A stretch of DNA of 64,000 bases from Massilia sp. Root351 (GCF_001425045.1 NZ_LMDJ01000009.1:880-64879); one strand, 5' to 3'. Positions 1 to 10,591 are shown, counted from the first letter of the stretch. Notes: a model not told the origin generated them from the sequence alone. Program-made: numbers and translations.

Positions 1-897
1 CACCGTCACCTTGCCCGTCAGGTCGCCGGAGGCGGCCTTGGACACCACTGCCAGCAGCGCATCGACCTTGGCGCGCAGCAGGTTGGTGTCGGCCAGTTCC
101 CTGGCCTGGCTGTCCTGGATGGTTTGCGCCATGCGGTTGAACTCCGTGCCCACCTCGCCCAGTTCGTCGTTCGACACCACCACCACCCGCGCGGACTGCT
201 CGCCGGCGGCGATGCGGCCCACTGCCTGCATCAGCAGGCCCAGTGGCGTGAGCAGGGCGCGCAGCAGCAGCCAGCCGATGCCGATGGCCAGTGCCACGGC
301 CACCGCGCCGCCGCCGCCCAGCAACCAGGCCTGCGCCTGCTGCATCTCGCGCGCGTCGGCGGAGCGCTGGGCCAGCAAACGGTTTTCATCGGCGGACAGG
401 TCCGCCAGCAGCTTGCGCACGTCGGCAATCACCTTGGCGCCATTCAGCACATCGGCCGCCGTGGCCACCTGCTGCGACACGCCCACCTGCTTGTTCAGCG
501 CACGCCGTTTATCGAGCAGCGGATGGATCACGTTCTGCACCCAGTCCTCGGCCATGGGGCCGATCTGCTTCAGGCGCGCCTGCTGCTGCGGATTGTCCTG
601 CGTCAGGACCAGGGCGCGCGCCACATGGCGCCGCATGGCTTCCTCTTCGCGCGGGATGATCTGCACCAGGCTCTCGTTCCCGGTCAGCATGAAGCCGCGC
701 GTGGAGTTCTGGATCTGCAGCACGGCGTTGGCGATCTGGTCGGCCTCCAGCAGCACTTCCAGCGAATGGCGGTCCCACGCGTTGGCGGCGGCCAAGCGGC
801 TGAACTGGTTGTAGGAGAGCCCGAGCAGCAGCAGCAGGGTGGCGACGATGGCGCCGAAACCGGCGGTGAGCTTGGTTTTTATGCGCATGTCTTTCAT
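1..897 (-). CDS. Methyl-accepting chemotaxis protein, N-terminal part (gene runs off the window)
   Basis: The first 299 codons are present; the 3' end lies outside the window. The start ATG at 897 follows a GGGAG ribosome site. A first membrane helix spans about residues 10-28. It is followed by a helical periplasmic region resembling the four-helix-bundle (4HB_MCP) or CHASE3 type, which includes STRGFMLTGNE near residue 70. A second membrane helix (VALAIGIGWLLLRALL) follows, then a HAMP linker and a second HAMP-like stretch ending in ASGDLTGKVTV at the edge. This layout fits a transmembrane chemoreceptor that would pass signals to CheA/CheW through a missing C-terminal hairpin. A kinase or cyclase with the same sensor half cannot be excluded because the output domain is not visible. 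Confidence 0.75.
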   Translation of the reverse strand, partial: MKDMRIKTKLTAGFGAIVATLLLLLGLSYNQFSRLAAANAWDRHSLEVLLEADQIANAVLQIQNSTRGFMLTGNESLVQIIPREEEAMRRHVARALVLTQDNPQQQARLKQIGPMAEDWVQNVIHPLLDKRRALNKQVGVSQQVATAADVLNGAKVIADVRKLLADLSADENRLLAQRSADAREMQQAQAWLLGGGGAVAVALAIGIGWLLLRALLTPLGLLMQAVGRIAAGEQSARVVVVSNDELGEVGTEFNRMAQTIQDSQARELADTNLLRAKVDALLAVVSKAASGDLTGKVTV

Positions 898-1014
898 GGG
901 TTCTCCCGGCGGCGATATGGCAATGTAGCACCCTCGGCCGGAAAAACAAAACGGGCCGCACATGGCGGCCCGCTCGGGTACAGCGCCGTGACAGCGCCGG
1001 TACAGCCTATCGTA

Positions 1015-2247
<1,233 letters not shown>

Positions 2248-2303
2248 GGTCGTTCCATTCTTGATAGGTGATTCGGTATTTTATCTTGCCGGGCGGCGGC
2301 GCC

Positions 2304-2329
2304 GGCGGGTTAGCGCAGCGTAACCCGCC
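2304..2329. repeat. REP-like palindrome, copy 1
   Basis: An inverted repeat with arms GGCGGGTTA and TAACCCGCC around a short GC-rich loop. It lies in the argF-argG intercistronic gap. Three more elements of the same design lie at 19269-19314, 19344-19378 and 41242-41271. In a transcript it would form a stable hairpin that could protect the argF message or dampen argG expression. Confidence 0.7.
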
Positions 2330-2334
2330 CTGCG

Positions 2335-3261
2335 TCACTTGCCGTCCAGGCGGCCCAGCAGCAGGTATTCGATCAGCGCCTTCTGGATATGCAGGCGGTT
2401 CTCGGCTTCGTCCCAGACTACCGACTGCGGGCCGTCGATCACGTCGGCCGACACTTCCTCGCCGCGGTGAGCGGGCAGGCAGTGCATGAACAGCGCGTCC
2501 GGCTTGGCGCGCGCCATCTTGGCCGAGTCGACGATCCAGCCGTCGAAGGCTTTCAGGCGGGCCGCGTTCTCGTCCTCGTAGCCCATGCTGGTCCACACGT
2601 CGGTGTTGACCAGGTCCGCGCCTTCGCAGGCGTCGGACGGGTTGGCGAAGAAGGTGTAGCGGTCGGTCGACACCAGCGACATGTCCATGTCGTAGCCCTT
2701 GGGCGTGGACACGTTGACGTGGAAGCCGAACACCTCGGCAGCCTGCAGCCAGGAGTACAGCATGTTGTTGGCATCGCCCACCCAGGCCACGGTCTTGCCG
2801 GCGATGGAGCCGCGGTGCTCGTAGTAGGTGAAAATGTCGGCGAACACCTGGCAGGGGTGGTGTTCGTTGGTCAGGCCGTTAATCACCGGCACGCGCGAGA
2901 AGGCGGCGAAACGCTCGATGATGTCCTGGCCGAAGGTGCGCACCATGATCACGTCGCACATGCGCGACATGACCTGGCCGGCGTCTTCCACCGGCTCGCC
3001 GCGGCCCAGCTGGGAGTCGCGGGTGTTCAGATAGATGGCGGCGCCGCCCAGCTGGTGCATGCCGGCCTCGAAGGACAGGCGGGTGCGGGTGGAGTTCTTG
3101 TCGAACACCATCACCAGCGTACGGTCGACCAGCGGGTGATAGATCTCGTAGTTCTTGAATTTGCGCTTGATGACGTGGGCGCGTTCGATCACGTATTCGT
3201 ATTCATCCAACGACAAGTCGGAAAACTGCAGGTAGTGCCGAATCGGTTTTTGGGTAGACAT
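2335..3261 (-). CDS. argF: Ornithine carbamoyltransferase
   Basis: It transfers the carbamoyl group from carbamoyl phosphate to ornithine, giving citrulline, the substrate of the argG product encoded next. The protein has 308 residues, normal for anabolic OTCases. The carbamoyl-phosphate motif STRTRLSFE lies at about residues 57-65, the HPCQVFAD segment near 135, and the ornithine-loop HCLPAHRGEE near 260. A perfect TATAAT box lies about 63 bp upstream of the start. No clear Shine-Dalgarno sequence is seen before ATG 3261. Confidence 0.97.
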   Translation of the reverse strand: MSTQKPIRHYLQFSDLSLDEYEYVIERAHVIKRKFKNYEIYHPLVDRTLVMVFDKNSTRTRLSFEAGMHQLGGAAIYLNTRDSQLGRGEPVEDAGQVMSRMCDVIMVRTFGQDIIERFAAFSRVPVINGLTNEHHPCQVFADIFTYYEHRGSIAGKTVAWVGDANNMLYSWLQAAEVFGFHVNVSTPKGYDMDMSLVSTDRYTFFANPSDACEGADLVNTDVWTSMGYEDENAARLKAFDGWIVDSAKMARAKPDALFMHCLPAHRGEEVSADVIDGPQSVVWDEAENRLHIQKALIEYLLLGRLDGK

Positions 3262-3323
3262 AGTGACAACGATTTGTTGGGCTGGCAGTGGCGGGGGTGC
3301 CGGAAACGCCAGCTTAGCAAAAC

Positions 3324-3329
3324 ATTATA
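3324..3329 (-). promoter_or_regulatory. Putative -10 box of the argF-argG promoter
   Basis: On the minus strand this reads TATAAT, a perfect sigma-70 -10 hexamer, about 63 bp upstream of the argF start. No good -35 box is seen at 16-18 bp spacing. The call therefore rests on the -10 match and its position. Confidence 0.5.
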
Positions 3330-3339
3330 CGGCTAAATT

Positions 3340-3635
3340 GTGGGCGCGGCAGCAATGAAGGCTGGGGACACCTGGCTGCGGCTGCCGCGCGTCGCGGGTC
3401 GCACCGCTCCCCGCAACTTGCCGCACTGTATCGTGCGGAATGCGCGCCGAGTTTCTGCTCCAATCACTGGGTATTATTTTCGCAACGCCGCTGCCGCGGA
3501 GGCAGCGGGGCCGGTTGCGAATGGGAGGATTGCGGGTGCTGGTCTACAACCGGGCGTTCATGTGCTCGCTCGCCATGCGCTGCTTGCCGACGGGCCGGCA
3601 AGCGCGAGCGGCGCTGGGCGCCGCGTCGGCGTGGT
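3340..3635. other. Gene-free stretch with one long inverted repeat
   Basis: No credible coding region is seen between the argF promoter and the end of the small lipoprotein gene. The open frames here have unnatural composition and no ribosome sites. The one structured element is an extended hairpin at 3481-3520, with outer arms CGCAAC/GTTGCG and inner arms CCGCTGCC/GGCAGCGG. No T-run follows on either strand, so it is not a standard terminator. It could end transcription of the lipoprotein gene, whose stop is about 115 bp away. Confidence 0.4.
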
Positions 3636-3881
3636 TTAGCGGCTGCTGGCGCTGGACGGCGCAACCGGGACGAATTGCAGCTGGCGCTGGGCGTCTTCGG
3701 CGGACATGGACTGCATGCGGTCGGCGGCGTCCTTGTTCTTGCGCTTCAGGTTGGTGCCCGTCGGGATGTAGGCGTCGGTGTCGTAGTTGGAAACAATCGG
3801 CGTGCGAGGCTCGTCGGGGGAGGTGGCGCAGCCTGCCAGTAGCGGGCTGGCCACAACTGCGGCCAGAATGAGTGATTTCAT
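3636..3881 (-). CDS. Small predicted lipoprotein of unknown function
   Basis: An 81-residue protein with a typical lipoprotein signal: MKSLILAAVVASPLLAGC, where LAGC is the lipobox and Cys18 the predicted lipidation site. The mature part is about 63 residues, polar, and contains PTGTNLKRKN. No family is recognised from the sequence alone. It has its own likely promoter at 3937-3964, in the gap to the kinase gene upstream, so it may be transcribed separately. Similar small lipoproteins are frequent in Burkholderiales; the function is unknown. Confidence 0.75.
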   Translation of the reverse strand: MKSLILAAVVASPLLAGCATSPDEPRTPIVSNYDTDAYIPTGTNLKRKNKDAADRMQSMSAEDAQRQLQFVPVAPSSASSR

Positions 3882-3936
3882 GGGCGTCCTTGTAGACGGG
3901 CCGAGACCGGGTTGGCGCGGCTCCGTGCCGCCCAGT

Positions 3937-3964
3937 TTAATATCAAATCGGCACGTATAGACAA
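3937..3964 (-). promoter_or_regulatory. Putative sigma-70 promoter of the small lipoprotein gene
   Basis: On the minus strand TTGTCT (3959-3964) and TATTAA (3937-3942) are separated by 16 bp, about 55 bp upstream of the lipoprotein start. The hexamers are near consensus, but this is a pattern match only. Confidence 0.4.
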
Positions 3965-3968
3965 TTTT

Positions 3969-6833
3969 TTAATGATAGATCGCCACCGGCCCGGTGTCGT
4001 CCTGCATCGGCGCGGTAAGCGGCAGGTCGAGCGTGAACACGGTGCCGGCCGGGCTGCTGGAAACGCTGATCTGCCCGCCTAGCAGCGAGGTGACGATGTT
4101 GTAGCTGATCGACAGTCCCAGACCGCTGCCGCCCTGGCCCAGCTTGGTGGTGAAAAAGGGATCGAAGATGCGCGACTGGTGCTCGGCCGGGATGCCGCCG
4201 CCGTCGTCGCTGAACACCAGCAGTGCGCGCCCCTCGGCGGGCGTGCTGGCGCTGAGCCGCATGCGGCCATGCTGGCGGCCTTCGAAGGCGTGCAGCAGCG
4301 CGTTGTTGATGAGGTTGGCCAGCACCTGGCCGAACGGCCCCGGATAGCTGTCCATGGCCAGCGTGTCCGGCACCTCGTATTCGATGCTGTGGTTGGCGTT
4401 GCGGATGCGGTTCATCATGGTGGCGACCACCTCGTGCGTCACTTGCTGCAGGTTGAACATGCGGCGCTGCTCGGTGGTGCGGTCCACCGCCACCTGCTTG
4501 AAGCTGTTTACCAGGTCGGCCGCGCTGGTCAGCCCGCGCATCACCAGCTCGGACGCTTTTTGCGCGTCGGCCACGTAGGCGGCCAGCTCGGAGCGGCGCA
4601 GGCCTGCGCCGTTCATTTGCTGCTCGATCTCGGCGGTCTTTTGCTGCAGGGTGCTGGCGATGAGCAGGCTGTTGCCGATCGGCGTGTTCAGCTCGTGCGC
4701 CACGCCGGCCATCAGCGAGCCCAGCGCGGCCAGCTTTTCCTGCGACACGAGCTGGGTCTGCGCGTCCTGCAACTGGCGGTAGGCTTCCGCGTTGTCGAGC
4801 GCGATGGCGCCGTAGGCGCACAGGGTGCGGAAGATCAGCCGTTCGCGCTCGCCGTAGGCGTTCAGTTCCAGCGACTGCGCCGTCATCACGCCCAGCACGC
4901 GCTCGCCCACCCGCAGCGGCACGTACAGCGCGCTGCGGTTGGGGCAGGTGCCGGGGATGACGAAACTGTGATCGGTGCCGTTCAGGTCGGGCACGTACAC
5001 TTCGCGCCGTTCGTTCAGGCAGCGCACCGAGTACGAGTGCGGATGCGACAGCGGGATCACATTGGTGGGCAGCGCGCAGCCGCCTTCCACGCCGAAGGCG
5101 CGCGTCAGCGACTGGGCGCCGTGGTCGTAGAGGTAGATGGCGAAGGTGTGCGTGTGCAGCAGCGCCTCCACGTGCCGGTCCAGCGCCTGGAACACGGCGG
5201 CCGCGTCCAGGTGGGTGGTGATCTCCTGGCCGATGGCCGACAGGCGCTCCAGCATGGCGCTGGTTTGCAGCAGCAGTTCGGCGCGCCGCGCTTCGGACGC
5301 GGCCAGCTCGCGGTGGTGCTGGCCCTCGGCGCGCGCGTGCTCGGTCTGGTGGTGCACCTGCATGGCCACGGCGCGGTTGGTGGCTTCCTGGCTGTGCGTC
5401 TTCTCGCGCGCCGCGCTGGCCGACACCGCCATCTGGTAGGCCTGCTGGTAGCTGCCGGCACGGGCGTACTCGCGCGCCAGCGCATCCAGCAGGTCGCCCG
5501 GCACGGTGTAGCCGTCGATGGCGGACGCCACCGCCAGCGCCTTGTGCAGATAGTGCAGCGTGGCGTTCAGCTCGGTCATGCCGTCCGGGCTGGTCAGCGC
5601 GTGGCGGCCGTGGACCAGCGACAGCACCCGCAGCGCGGTCACCTGGTGATGCATATTGCATTGCTCGCCCGCCAGCCGCACCGCTTCGTGCGCGGCGCGC
5701 AGCGCTTCCTGCGGCCGGTCCAGGCCGGACAGGGCGTGCGCCTGGCCGCGCCGCGCCACGGTCTGGAAATCGGCTTGCTGCAGGGCGTCGGCGCGGCCTT
5801 CCAGGCGCTGGAAGGCGTCCAGCGCGGCGGCGTAGTCGCCCCGGTCCAGCGACAGGTCGCCCAGGTATTGCAGTGCGATGGCGTAGCTGCGCGCGCCCGA
5901 CAGCGGCGCCAGGATCTCCAGTGCCTCGTGCAGCAGTTCCTCGGCCGCGTCCAGCCGGCCCAGGCGGCGCATGGTGTCGGCCGTGTGCATCAGGCAGGCG
6001 CCCACGCTGCGCGGCCAGCCGGTGGGACGGGCCAGGTCCAGCGCGCACTGCATCCATTCCAGCGCGGCGTGGTGGTCGTTCAGGTTGGTGAAGTCTTCGC
6101 CGATATTGGTGGCGGCGGTGATGGCCACGCGCAGCTGCCCGGTGGCCAGCGCGCTTTCATAACAGCGGATGTAGTGGCTGGCGGCGGTGGCGAAATCGCT
6201 GGACAGGCTGGCGGCCACTCCGAGGTAGTCGTGGCGCCAGGCGGCCGGGCCCGGCGGTTCCGCGCCGCCGTCCGCCTCTGTCCCGCTTGCCGCGTGCGGG
6301 TCATGCCTGAGCCGGGCGTTCCAGCCGGCGGCGCAGTTGGGGTCGCGCAGGATGGCCCAGCGCGCGGTGGCCGCTTCGATGATGTGCTGGCGCTCGCGGT
6401 CTCGCGCCAGGCCGGCGGCATCCAGGGCCAGCGCCAGTTCAAGGTCGCACCGCGCGTGGTCGCCCCGGTCCACCGCTATCGAGGCCTGCAGCCAGTGGGC
6501 GTCGGCGCAGGCTTCATGGTCGCCCAGCGTGCATAGCTGCTCGAAGCCGAGCTGGGCGTGCGCCTCGGCCTGGTCCAGTGCGCCGCGCAGCCACAGCACT
6601 TCGCCCTGCACCAGCTGCATGCGGGCGGCGATGGCGCTCTGGGCGTTGGGATCGAGATTGGTCTGCGGCAGCAGGGCCAGCGCTTCGGCGGCGAGCGCTT
6701 CGGCCCGGTCGCTGTCGCGCTGGCGCACGTGCCAGGCCAGCGGCACCAGGACGGGCAGGCGCGCGACGCCGCGCAAGGGAAGCAGTGACACTTCCCATTG
6801 AGCAACATCATCCTCGACCGCGAACATGTCCAT
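3969..6833 (-). CDS. Soluble sensor histidine kinase with TPR-like N-terminus and GAF domain
   Basis: The protein has 954 residues, no signal peptide and no membrane helix, so it is cytoplasmic. Residues 1 to about 480 are helical TPR-like repeats (for example ALQYLGDLSLDRGDYAAAL). A coiled stretch rich in Glu, Arg and His leads into a GAF domain at about 535-690. The kinase core has the H-box AHELNTPIGN with phospho-His713, an N-box around NLINNALLHAF, and G-boxes DDGGGIP and GQGGSGLGLS. No receiver domain and no adjacent regulator are present, so it is an orphan kinase. ATG 6833 follows GAGGAAGG. The stimulus is unknown; the GAF domain suggests a small molecule and the TPR array a protein partner. 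Confidence 0.9.
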   Translation of the reverse strand: MDMFAVEDDVAQWEVSLLPLRGVARLPVLVPLAWHVRQRDSDRAEALAAEALALLPQTNLDPNAQSAIAARMQLVQGEVLWLRGALDQAEAHAQLGFEQLCTLGDHEACADAHWLQASIAVDRGDHARCDLELALALDAAGLARDRERQHIIEAATARWAILRDPNCAAGWNARLRHDPHAASGTEADGGAEPPGPAAWRHDYLGVAASLSSDFATAASHYIRCYESALATGQLRVAITAATNIGEDFTNLNDHHAALEWMQCALDLARPTGWPRSVGACLMHTADTMRRLGRLDAAEELLHEALEILAPLSGARSYAIALQYLGDLSLDRGDYAAALDAFQRLEGRADALQQADFQTVARRGQAHALSGLDRPQEALRAAHEAVRLAGEQCNMHHQVTALRVLSLVHGRHALTSPDGMTELNATLHYLHKALAVASAIDGYTVPGDLLDALAREYARAGSYQQAYQMAVSASAAREKTHSQEATNRAVAMQVHHQTEHARAEGQHHRELAASEARRAELLLQTSAMLERLSAIGQEITTHLDAAAVFQALDRHVEALLHTHTFAIYLYDHGAQSLTRAFGVEGGCALPTNVIPLSHPHSYSVRCLNERREVYVPDLNGTDHSFVIPGTCPNRSALYVPLRVGERVLGVMTAQSLELNAYGERERLIFRTLCAYGAIALDNAEAYRQLQDAQTQLVSQEKLAALGSLMAGVAHELNTPIGNSLLIASTLQQKTAEIEQQMNGAGLRRSELAAYVADAQKASELVMRGLTSAADLVNSFKQVAVDRTTEQRRMFNLQQVTHEVVATMMNRIRNANHSIEYEVPDTLAMDSYPGPFGQVLANLINNALLHAFEGRQHGRMRLSASTPAEGRALLVFSDDGGGIPAEHQSRIFDPFFTTKLGQGGSGLGLSISYNIVTSLLGGQISVSSSPAGTVFTLDLPLTAPMQDDTGPVAIYH

Positions 6834-6863
6834 GGCCTTCCTCAGTTTTTCGCTACCTTGCTA

Positions 6864-6892
6864 ATAATGCTCCACAGCATCGAAAGCTGCAA
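6864..6892 (-). promoter_or_regulatory. Putative sigma-70 promoter of the TPR-GAF kinase gene
   Basis: On the minus strand TTGCAG (6887-6892) and CATTAT (6864-6869) are separated by exactly 17 bp, 31 bp upstream of the start codon. This lies in the gap after rsgA, which supports independent transcription of the kinase. Confidence 0.45.
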
Positions 6893-6927
6893 TCGACTTT
6901 TTGAACAGATGCCAATTCAATTGTTTT

Positions 6928-7866
6928 TTAATACAGTGTTTGCGCCGACTCGTGCAGCAGCTGGCCATACAGTTCGTGGCGCAGCCTGCTGATCTCGCCG
7001 GCCTTGACCGCGTCCAGCACCGGGCATTGCGGTTCGTTGAGGTGGCGGCAATTGTAGTATTTGCAACCGCCCAGGTAGGGCTTGAAGTCGCGGAAGGCGC
7101 GCTCCAGCATGCCTTCGCTCAGGTGGTACAGGCCGAATTCCTGGAAACCGGGCGAATCGATGATGGACGTGTCCGGCCCCAGGTCGGGCATGGTGTACAG
7201 GCGGGTGAAGGTGGTGGTGTGCTTGCCGGTGTCGAGCGCGGCGGAAATTTCGCGCACGGCGATATCGGCGCCCGGCACCAGCAGGTTGATCAGCGAGGAC
7301 TTGCCCATGCCGGACTGGCCGATCAGGATGGACGAATTGCCCTTTAGCAGCGGCTGCAGCGTGGCCACGGCGTGATCGGGATTGCCCTTGGCCGACACCT
7401 CATGCACCGGATAGCCCAGCTTCGAGTACATCTTCAGGCGCTCGCGGGTGCGCGCCAGCGACTCGGTGACGTCCACCTTGTTCAGGATCAGGTGCACCTC
7501 GATGCCGGCCGCTTCCGCCGCCACGGTGGCGCGCGAGACCAGGTCGTCCGTATAGCCGGGCTCGGTGGCCACGACGATGAACAGCTGGCTCACATTGGCC
7601 GCCAGCAGCTTGGACTTGTACTGGTCGGAGCGGTACAGCAGCGTCTTGCGCTCGGTGATCTCGTCGATCACGGCCTGGTCGGCCGAGGTGGCGGTCAGCT
7701 TGACGATGTCGCCTACGGCGACGTTGGTCTTCTTGCCGCGCGTAACGCATTGCACGCGCTCGCCATGCACCTCGGCCAGGTAGTGGCGGCCGTGGGCGGC
7801 AATGATGGTGCCGGTCTGCTGTGCCGGCTTGCTGGACGCTGCTTTGGCCTGGGTTTGCTGCTTCAT
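6928..7866 (-). CDS. rsgA: Ribosome small subunit-dependent GTPase A
   Basis: RsgA is a circularly permuted GTPase that checks late maturation of the 30S ribosomal subunit. The 312-residue protein shows an N-terminal OB-fold, then the GTPase motifs in permuted order: NKVD (129-132), the P-loop GQSGMGKSS (183-191) and DSPG (237-240). The C-terminal zinc site uses Cys268, Cys273, His275 and Cys281. The start overlaps the phhB stop by 4 bp, so translation is coupled in the run M48 protease, phhB, rsgA. No unusual feature is seen. Confidence 0.96.
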   Translation of the reverse strand: MKQQTQAKAASSKPAQQTGTIIAAHGRHYLAEVHGERVQCVTRGKKTNVAVGDIVKLTATSADQAVIDEITERKTLLYRSDQYKSKLLAANVSQLFIVVATEPGYTDDLVSRATVAAEAAGIEVHLILNKVDVTESLARTRERLKMYSKLGYPVHEVSAKGNPDHAVATLQPLLKGNSSILIGQSGMGKSSLINLLVPGADIAVREISAALDTGKHTTTFTRLYTMPDLGPDTSIIDSPGFQEFGLYHLSEGMLERAFRDFKPYLGGCKYYNCRHLNEPQCPVLDAVKAGEISRLRHELYGQLLHESAQTLY

Positions 7867-8228
7867 GCGCGCTCCGCCAGGGCGTCGGCCTTGGCCGCGC
7901 AGATGAAATCGTTGAGCGACAGGCCGCCCTGGCCCTGGTTCACGGAGTGGGTGTCGTAGCGGGCGACGCAGCGGTTGTAGGTCACAGTCAGTTCCGGGTG
8001 GTGGTCTTCGGCATGCGTGACATAGGCCAGCGCGTTGACGAAGGCCAGGGTTTCGTAATAGTCGGCAAAGCGGAACTCGCGCACCAGCTTGCCGTTTTCC
8101 AGGCGCCAGTGCGGCAGCAGGGCCGCCAGGCGGCGCGCTTCCTCGCCGTCCAGCGCGTCCTTGGCGGGTGAACAGTGCAGCGCCTGCAGGTGTTGTGCGT
8201 CCAGGATCGTCATGGTCGGGGTCCTCAT
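7863..8228 (-). CDS. phhB: 4a-hydroxytetrahydrobiopterin dehydratase (pterin-4a-carbinolamine dehydratase)
   Basis: This small enzyme dehydrates 4a-hydroxytetrahydrobiopterin, recycling the pterin cofactor of phenylalanine hydroxylase. The family signature HAEDHHPELTVTYN, with the catalytic histidine pair, lies near residues 73-86. Length is 121 residues from ATG 8228; a second ATG six residues in (MTILD) may be the true start. It overlaps the M48 protease upstream and rsgA downstream by 4 bp each. No phhA is present in this window, so the gene's link to its neighbours is positional and not metabolic. Confidence 0.9.
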   Translation of the reverse strand: MRTPTMTILDAQHLQALHCSPAKDALDGEEARRLAALLPHWRLENGKLVREFRFADYYETLAFVNALAYVTHAEDHHPELTVTYNRCVARYDTHSVNQGQGGLSLNDFICAAKADALAERA

Positions 8229-9493
8229 TGGAGCGCCAGGTTCAGCTGGCGGATGCGCACGCTGGCCGGCGGATGGGAATCATAGAACGCCGAGTGCAGC
8301 GGGTCCGGCGTCAGGGTCGAAGCGTTGTCCTCGTACATTTTCACCAGCGCCGACACCAGGTCGCGCGGGTCGGTATGCTTGGCGGCGAAGGCGTCCGCCT
8401 CGAACTCGTGCTTGCGCGAGCTGAGCGAGGTGAGCGGTCCCAGCAGGAAGGTGAACACCGGCAGCGCCAGCGCGAACAGCAGCAGCGCCATGGCGTCGTT
8501 GCTGGCGCCCGGCAGCAGCAGCGGGTCCACGCCCAGGCCGGTGTAGAACCACAGCTGGTTCTTCAGCCAGCCCAGCAGTGCCAGAAACGCCAGCGAGATG
8601 GCGAACAGCATGCCGATGCGCTTGACGATGTGCTTGAGCTTGAAGTGCCCCAGCTCGTGCGCCAGCACCGCCTCGATTTCCTGCGGCGCCAGGCGCGACA
8701 GCAGGGTGTCGAAGAACACGATGCGCTTGTTGGCGCCGAAGCCGGAGAAATAGGCATTGCCGTGCGCGCTGCGCTTGGAACCGTCCATCACGAACAGGCC
8801 CTTGGAAGCGAAGCCGACGCGCTGCATCAGTCCTTCGATGCGCGATTTCAGCGATTCGTCGGCCAGCGGCGTGAACTTGTTGAACAGCGGCGCGATCACG
8901 GTCGGGAACAGCACCATCATCAGCAACTGGAAGCCGCTCCACACCAGCCAGGCGTACAGCCACCACAGCGCGCCGCTCTTGTCCATCAGCGTCAGCACCA
9001 CCCACACCAGCGGCAGGCCGATCACGGCGCCCAGCGCCACGCCCTTGAGCATGTCGGCGAAGAACAGGCCGCGGCTCATCTTGTTAAAGCCGAAGCGCTG
9101 CTCCAGGCCGAATTGCTTGTAGTAGTCGAAGGGCAGATCGACCAGGCCGGAAATGGCGGCGTAGGCGACCAGCAGGCCGATCTGGTAGCCCATGCCGGGG
9201 CCGGCCAGCTTGTACACTTCCACCGACAGCCATTGCAGGCCGCCCAGCAAGGTGAAGGCGACCAGTACGGCGGCGTTGACCACCATGCCCAGCATGCCGA
9301 ATTTGGTGCGGGCGATGGTGTAGTCGGCGGCCTTCTGGTGCGCCGCCAGCGGGATTTTTTCGGCGAATTCGGGCGGCACGGCGCTGCGGTGGGCGAGCAC
9401 GTGGCGGATGTGGCGCGAGGCCAGCCAGAAGCGCACGGCCAGCGTCAGAACCAGGAAAGTAACGAACAAAATCGAAAACGCGTGTGAATACAT
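8225..9493 (-). CDS. M48 family membrane zinc metallopeptidase (Ste24/CAAX protease-like)
   Basis: This is an inner-membrane endopeptidase of 422 residues with several hydrophobic helices (for example near 8-24, 66-90, 104-120, 152-170 and 178-198). The zinc-binding motif HELGH is at 279-283 and the third ligand lies in [12 protein letters not shown] further on. Homologues include eukaryotic Ste24 and bacterial HtpX-like proteases, which act in membrane protein turnover; the bacterial substrate here is unknown. It is the first gene of a coupled run with phhB and rsgA. It diverges from orn, with 47 bp between the two starts. Confidence 0.92.
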   Translation of the reverse strand: MYSHAFSILFVTFLVLTLAVRFWLASRHIRHVLAHRSAVPPEFAEKIPLAAHQKAADYTIARTKFGMLGMVVNAAVLVAFTLLGGLQWLSVEVYKLAGPGMGYQIGLLVAYAAISGLVDLPFDYYKQFGLEQRFGFNKMSRGLFFADMLKGVALGAVIGLPLVWVVLTLMDKSGALWWLYAWLVWSGFQLLMMVLFPTVIAPLFNKFTPLADESLKSRIEGLMQRVGFASKGLFVMDGSKRSAHGNAYFSGFGANKRIVFFDTLLSRLAPQEIEAVLAHELGHFKLKHIVKRIGMLFAISLAFLALLGWLKNQLWFYTGLGVDPLLLPGASNDAMALLLFALALPVFTFLLGPLTSLSSRKHEFEADAFAAKHTDPRDLVSALVKMYEDNASTLTPDPLHSAFYDSHPPASVRIRQLNLALQ

Positions 9494-9540
9494 TCTATGC
9501 CTGTGAGAAAATGGCGGATTGTTTAGGCCAAGAGAGAATT

Positions 9541-10125
9541 ATGTCACAAGCGACCGAAATCCCAACGACTACCCCGCAAGAGCGTCCGAATGAGACCAAC
9601 CTGGTGTGGGTGGACATGGAAATGACGGGTCTGGAACCCGAAACCGACCGCATCATCGAAGTGGCCATCATCGTCACCGACATGCACCTGAACTTCCTGG
9701 CCGAAGGCCCGGTGTTTGCAATTCATCAATCCGATGAAACGCTGGACAAGATGGACAACTGGAACAAGGGCACCCACGGCCGTTCCGGCCTGACCGAGCG
9801 CGTCAAGGCGTCCACCATCACCGAGGAATTCGCCGAAGCCGAGCTGATCGCCTTCCTGAAGAAGTGGGTGCCGGCCGGCAAGGCGCCGATGTGCGGCAAC
9901 ACCATCGGCCAGGACCGCCGCTTCATGGTCAAGTACATGCCGAAGCTGGAGGCGTTCTTCCACTACCGCAATATCGACGTGTCTACGCTGAAAGAGCTGT
10001 GCAAGCGCTGGAAGCCGGAGATCGTCGGCGGCTTCAAGAAGCACCAGAAGCACACTGCGCTGGCCGACATCGTCGAGTCCATCGAAGAGCTGAAGTACTA
10101 CCGCGAACACTTCATCAAGCTGTAA
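9541..10125 (+). CDS. orn: Oligoribonuclease
   Basis: Orn is a 3'-5' exonuclease of the DEDDh class that degrades 2-5-nucleotide RNAs and also pGpG, the breakdown product of cyclic di-GMP. This is relevant because the window encodes a GGDEF/HD-GYP locus. The 194-residue protein has Exo [10 protein letters not shown], Exo II in the TIGQDRRFM region and Exo III HTALADI, the DEDDh acidic residues. Start ATG 9541 was chosen over an upstream in-frame ATG at 9484 because of the AAGAGAG ribosome site and because the longer form would overlap the divergent protease gene. Confidence 0.97.
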   Translation: MSQATEIPTTTPQERPNETNLVWVDMEMTGLEPETDRIIEVAIIVTDMHLNFLAEGPVFAIHQSDETLDKMDNWNKGTHGRSGLTERVKASTITEEFAEAELIAFLKKWVPAGKAPMCGNTIGQDRRFMVKYMPKLEAFFHYRNIDVSTLKELCKRWKPEIVGGFKKHQKHTALADIVESIEELKYYREHFIKL

Positions 10126-10132
10126 GGACGCC

Positions 10133-10591
10133 ATGGACGCCGACCTGCTCGCAACCCTGGCGCGCCAGGAACAGGAACTGCAGTTTTCAGCCTTTAGCAA
10201 TGACACGGCGCTGGCGCTGGGCTTGAGCCTGGTCGGCGCGGCCAAGGCGAAGGGCAAGGCCATCACCGTGAATATCACGCGCAACGGCCAGGTGCTGTTC
10301 CACCATGCCATGGACGGCGCCAGTGCCGACCAGGCGGACTGGATACGGCGCAAGAACAATGTGGTGAACCGCTTCGGCCGCAGCTCGTTCTACGTGGGCA
10401 GCGATCACAAGCTGCGCGGCGTGGATTTCGAGGCGGTGCCCTACCTCGACAGCAAGGACTACGCGGCGCACGGCGGCGCTTTTCCGCTCACTATCAAAGG
10501 CGTGGGCGTGGTGGGCACCATCACGGTGTCCGGCTTGCCGCAGGCGGAAGATCATGCACTGGCGGTGGAAGCCATCCGCGCGATGATGTAG
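10133..10591 (+). CDS. Heme-degrading-domain (UPF0303/HbpS-like) protein
   Basis: A 152-residue cytoplasmic protein starting 7 bp after orn, with AAGGAC before the ATG, so probably cotranscribed. It carries the fold signature of the HbpS/GlcG-type (UPF0303, formerly DUF336) family. This includes ALGLSLVGAAKAKGKAITVNI, WIRRKNNVVNRFGRSS and the glycine-rich GAFPLTIKGVGVVGTITVSG. Family members bind heme or other small ligands, and some are annotated as heme-degrading. Actual activity cannot be read from sequence. It converges with the hypothetical gene on the other strand with 9 bp between stops. Confidence 0.8.
   Translation: MDADLLATLARQEQELQFSAFSNDTALALGLSLVGAAKAKGKAITVNITRNGQVLFHHAMDGASADQADWIRRKNNVVNRFGRSSFYVGSDHKLRGVDFEAVPYLDSKDYAAHGGAFPLTIKGVGVVGTITVSGLPQAEDHALAVEAIRAMM

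Noticed and set aside
3481..3520. Extended hairpin considered as an intrinsic terminator
   Set aside because: No T-run follows on either strand; kept only as an inverted repeat in the gene-free stretch.
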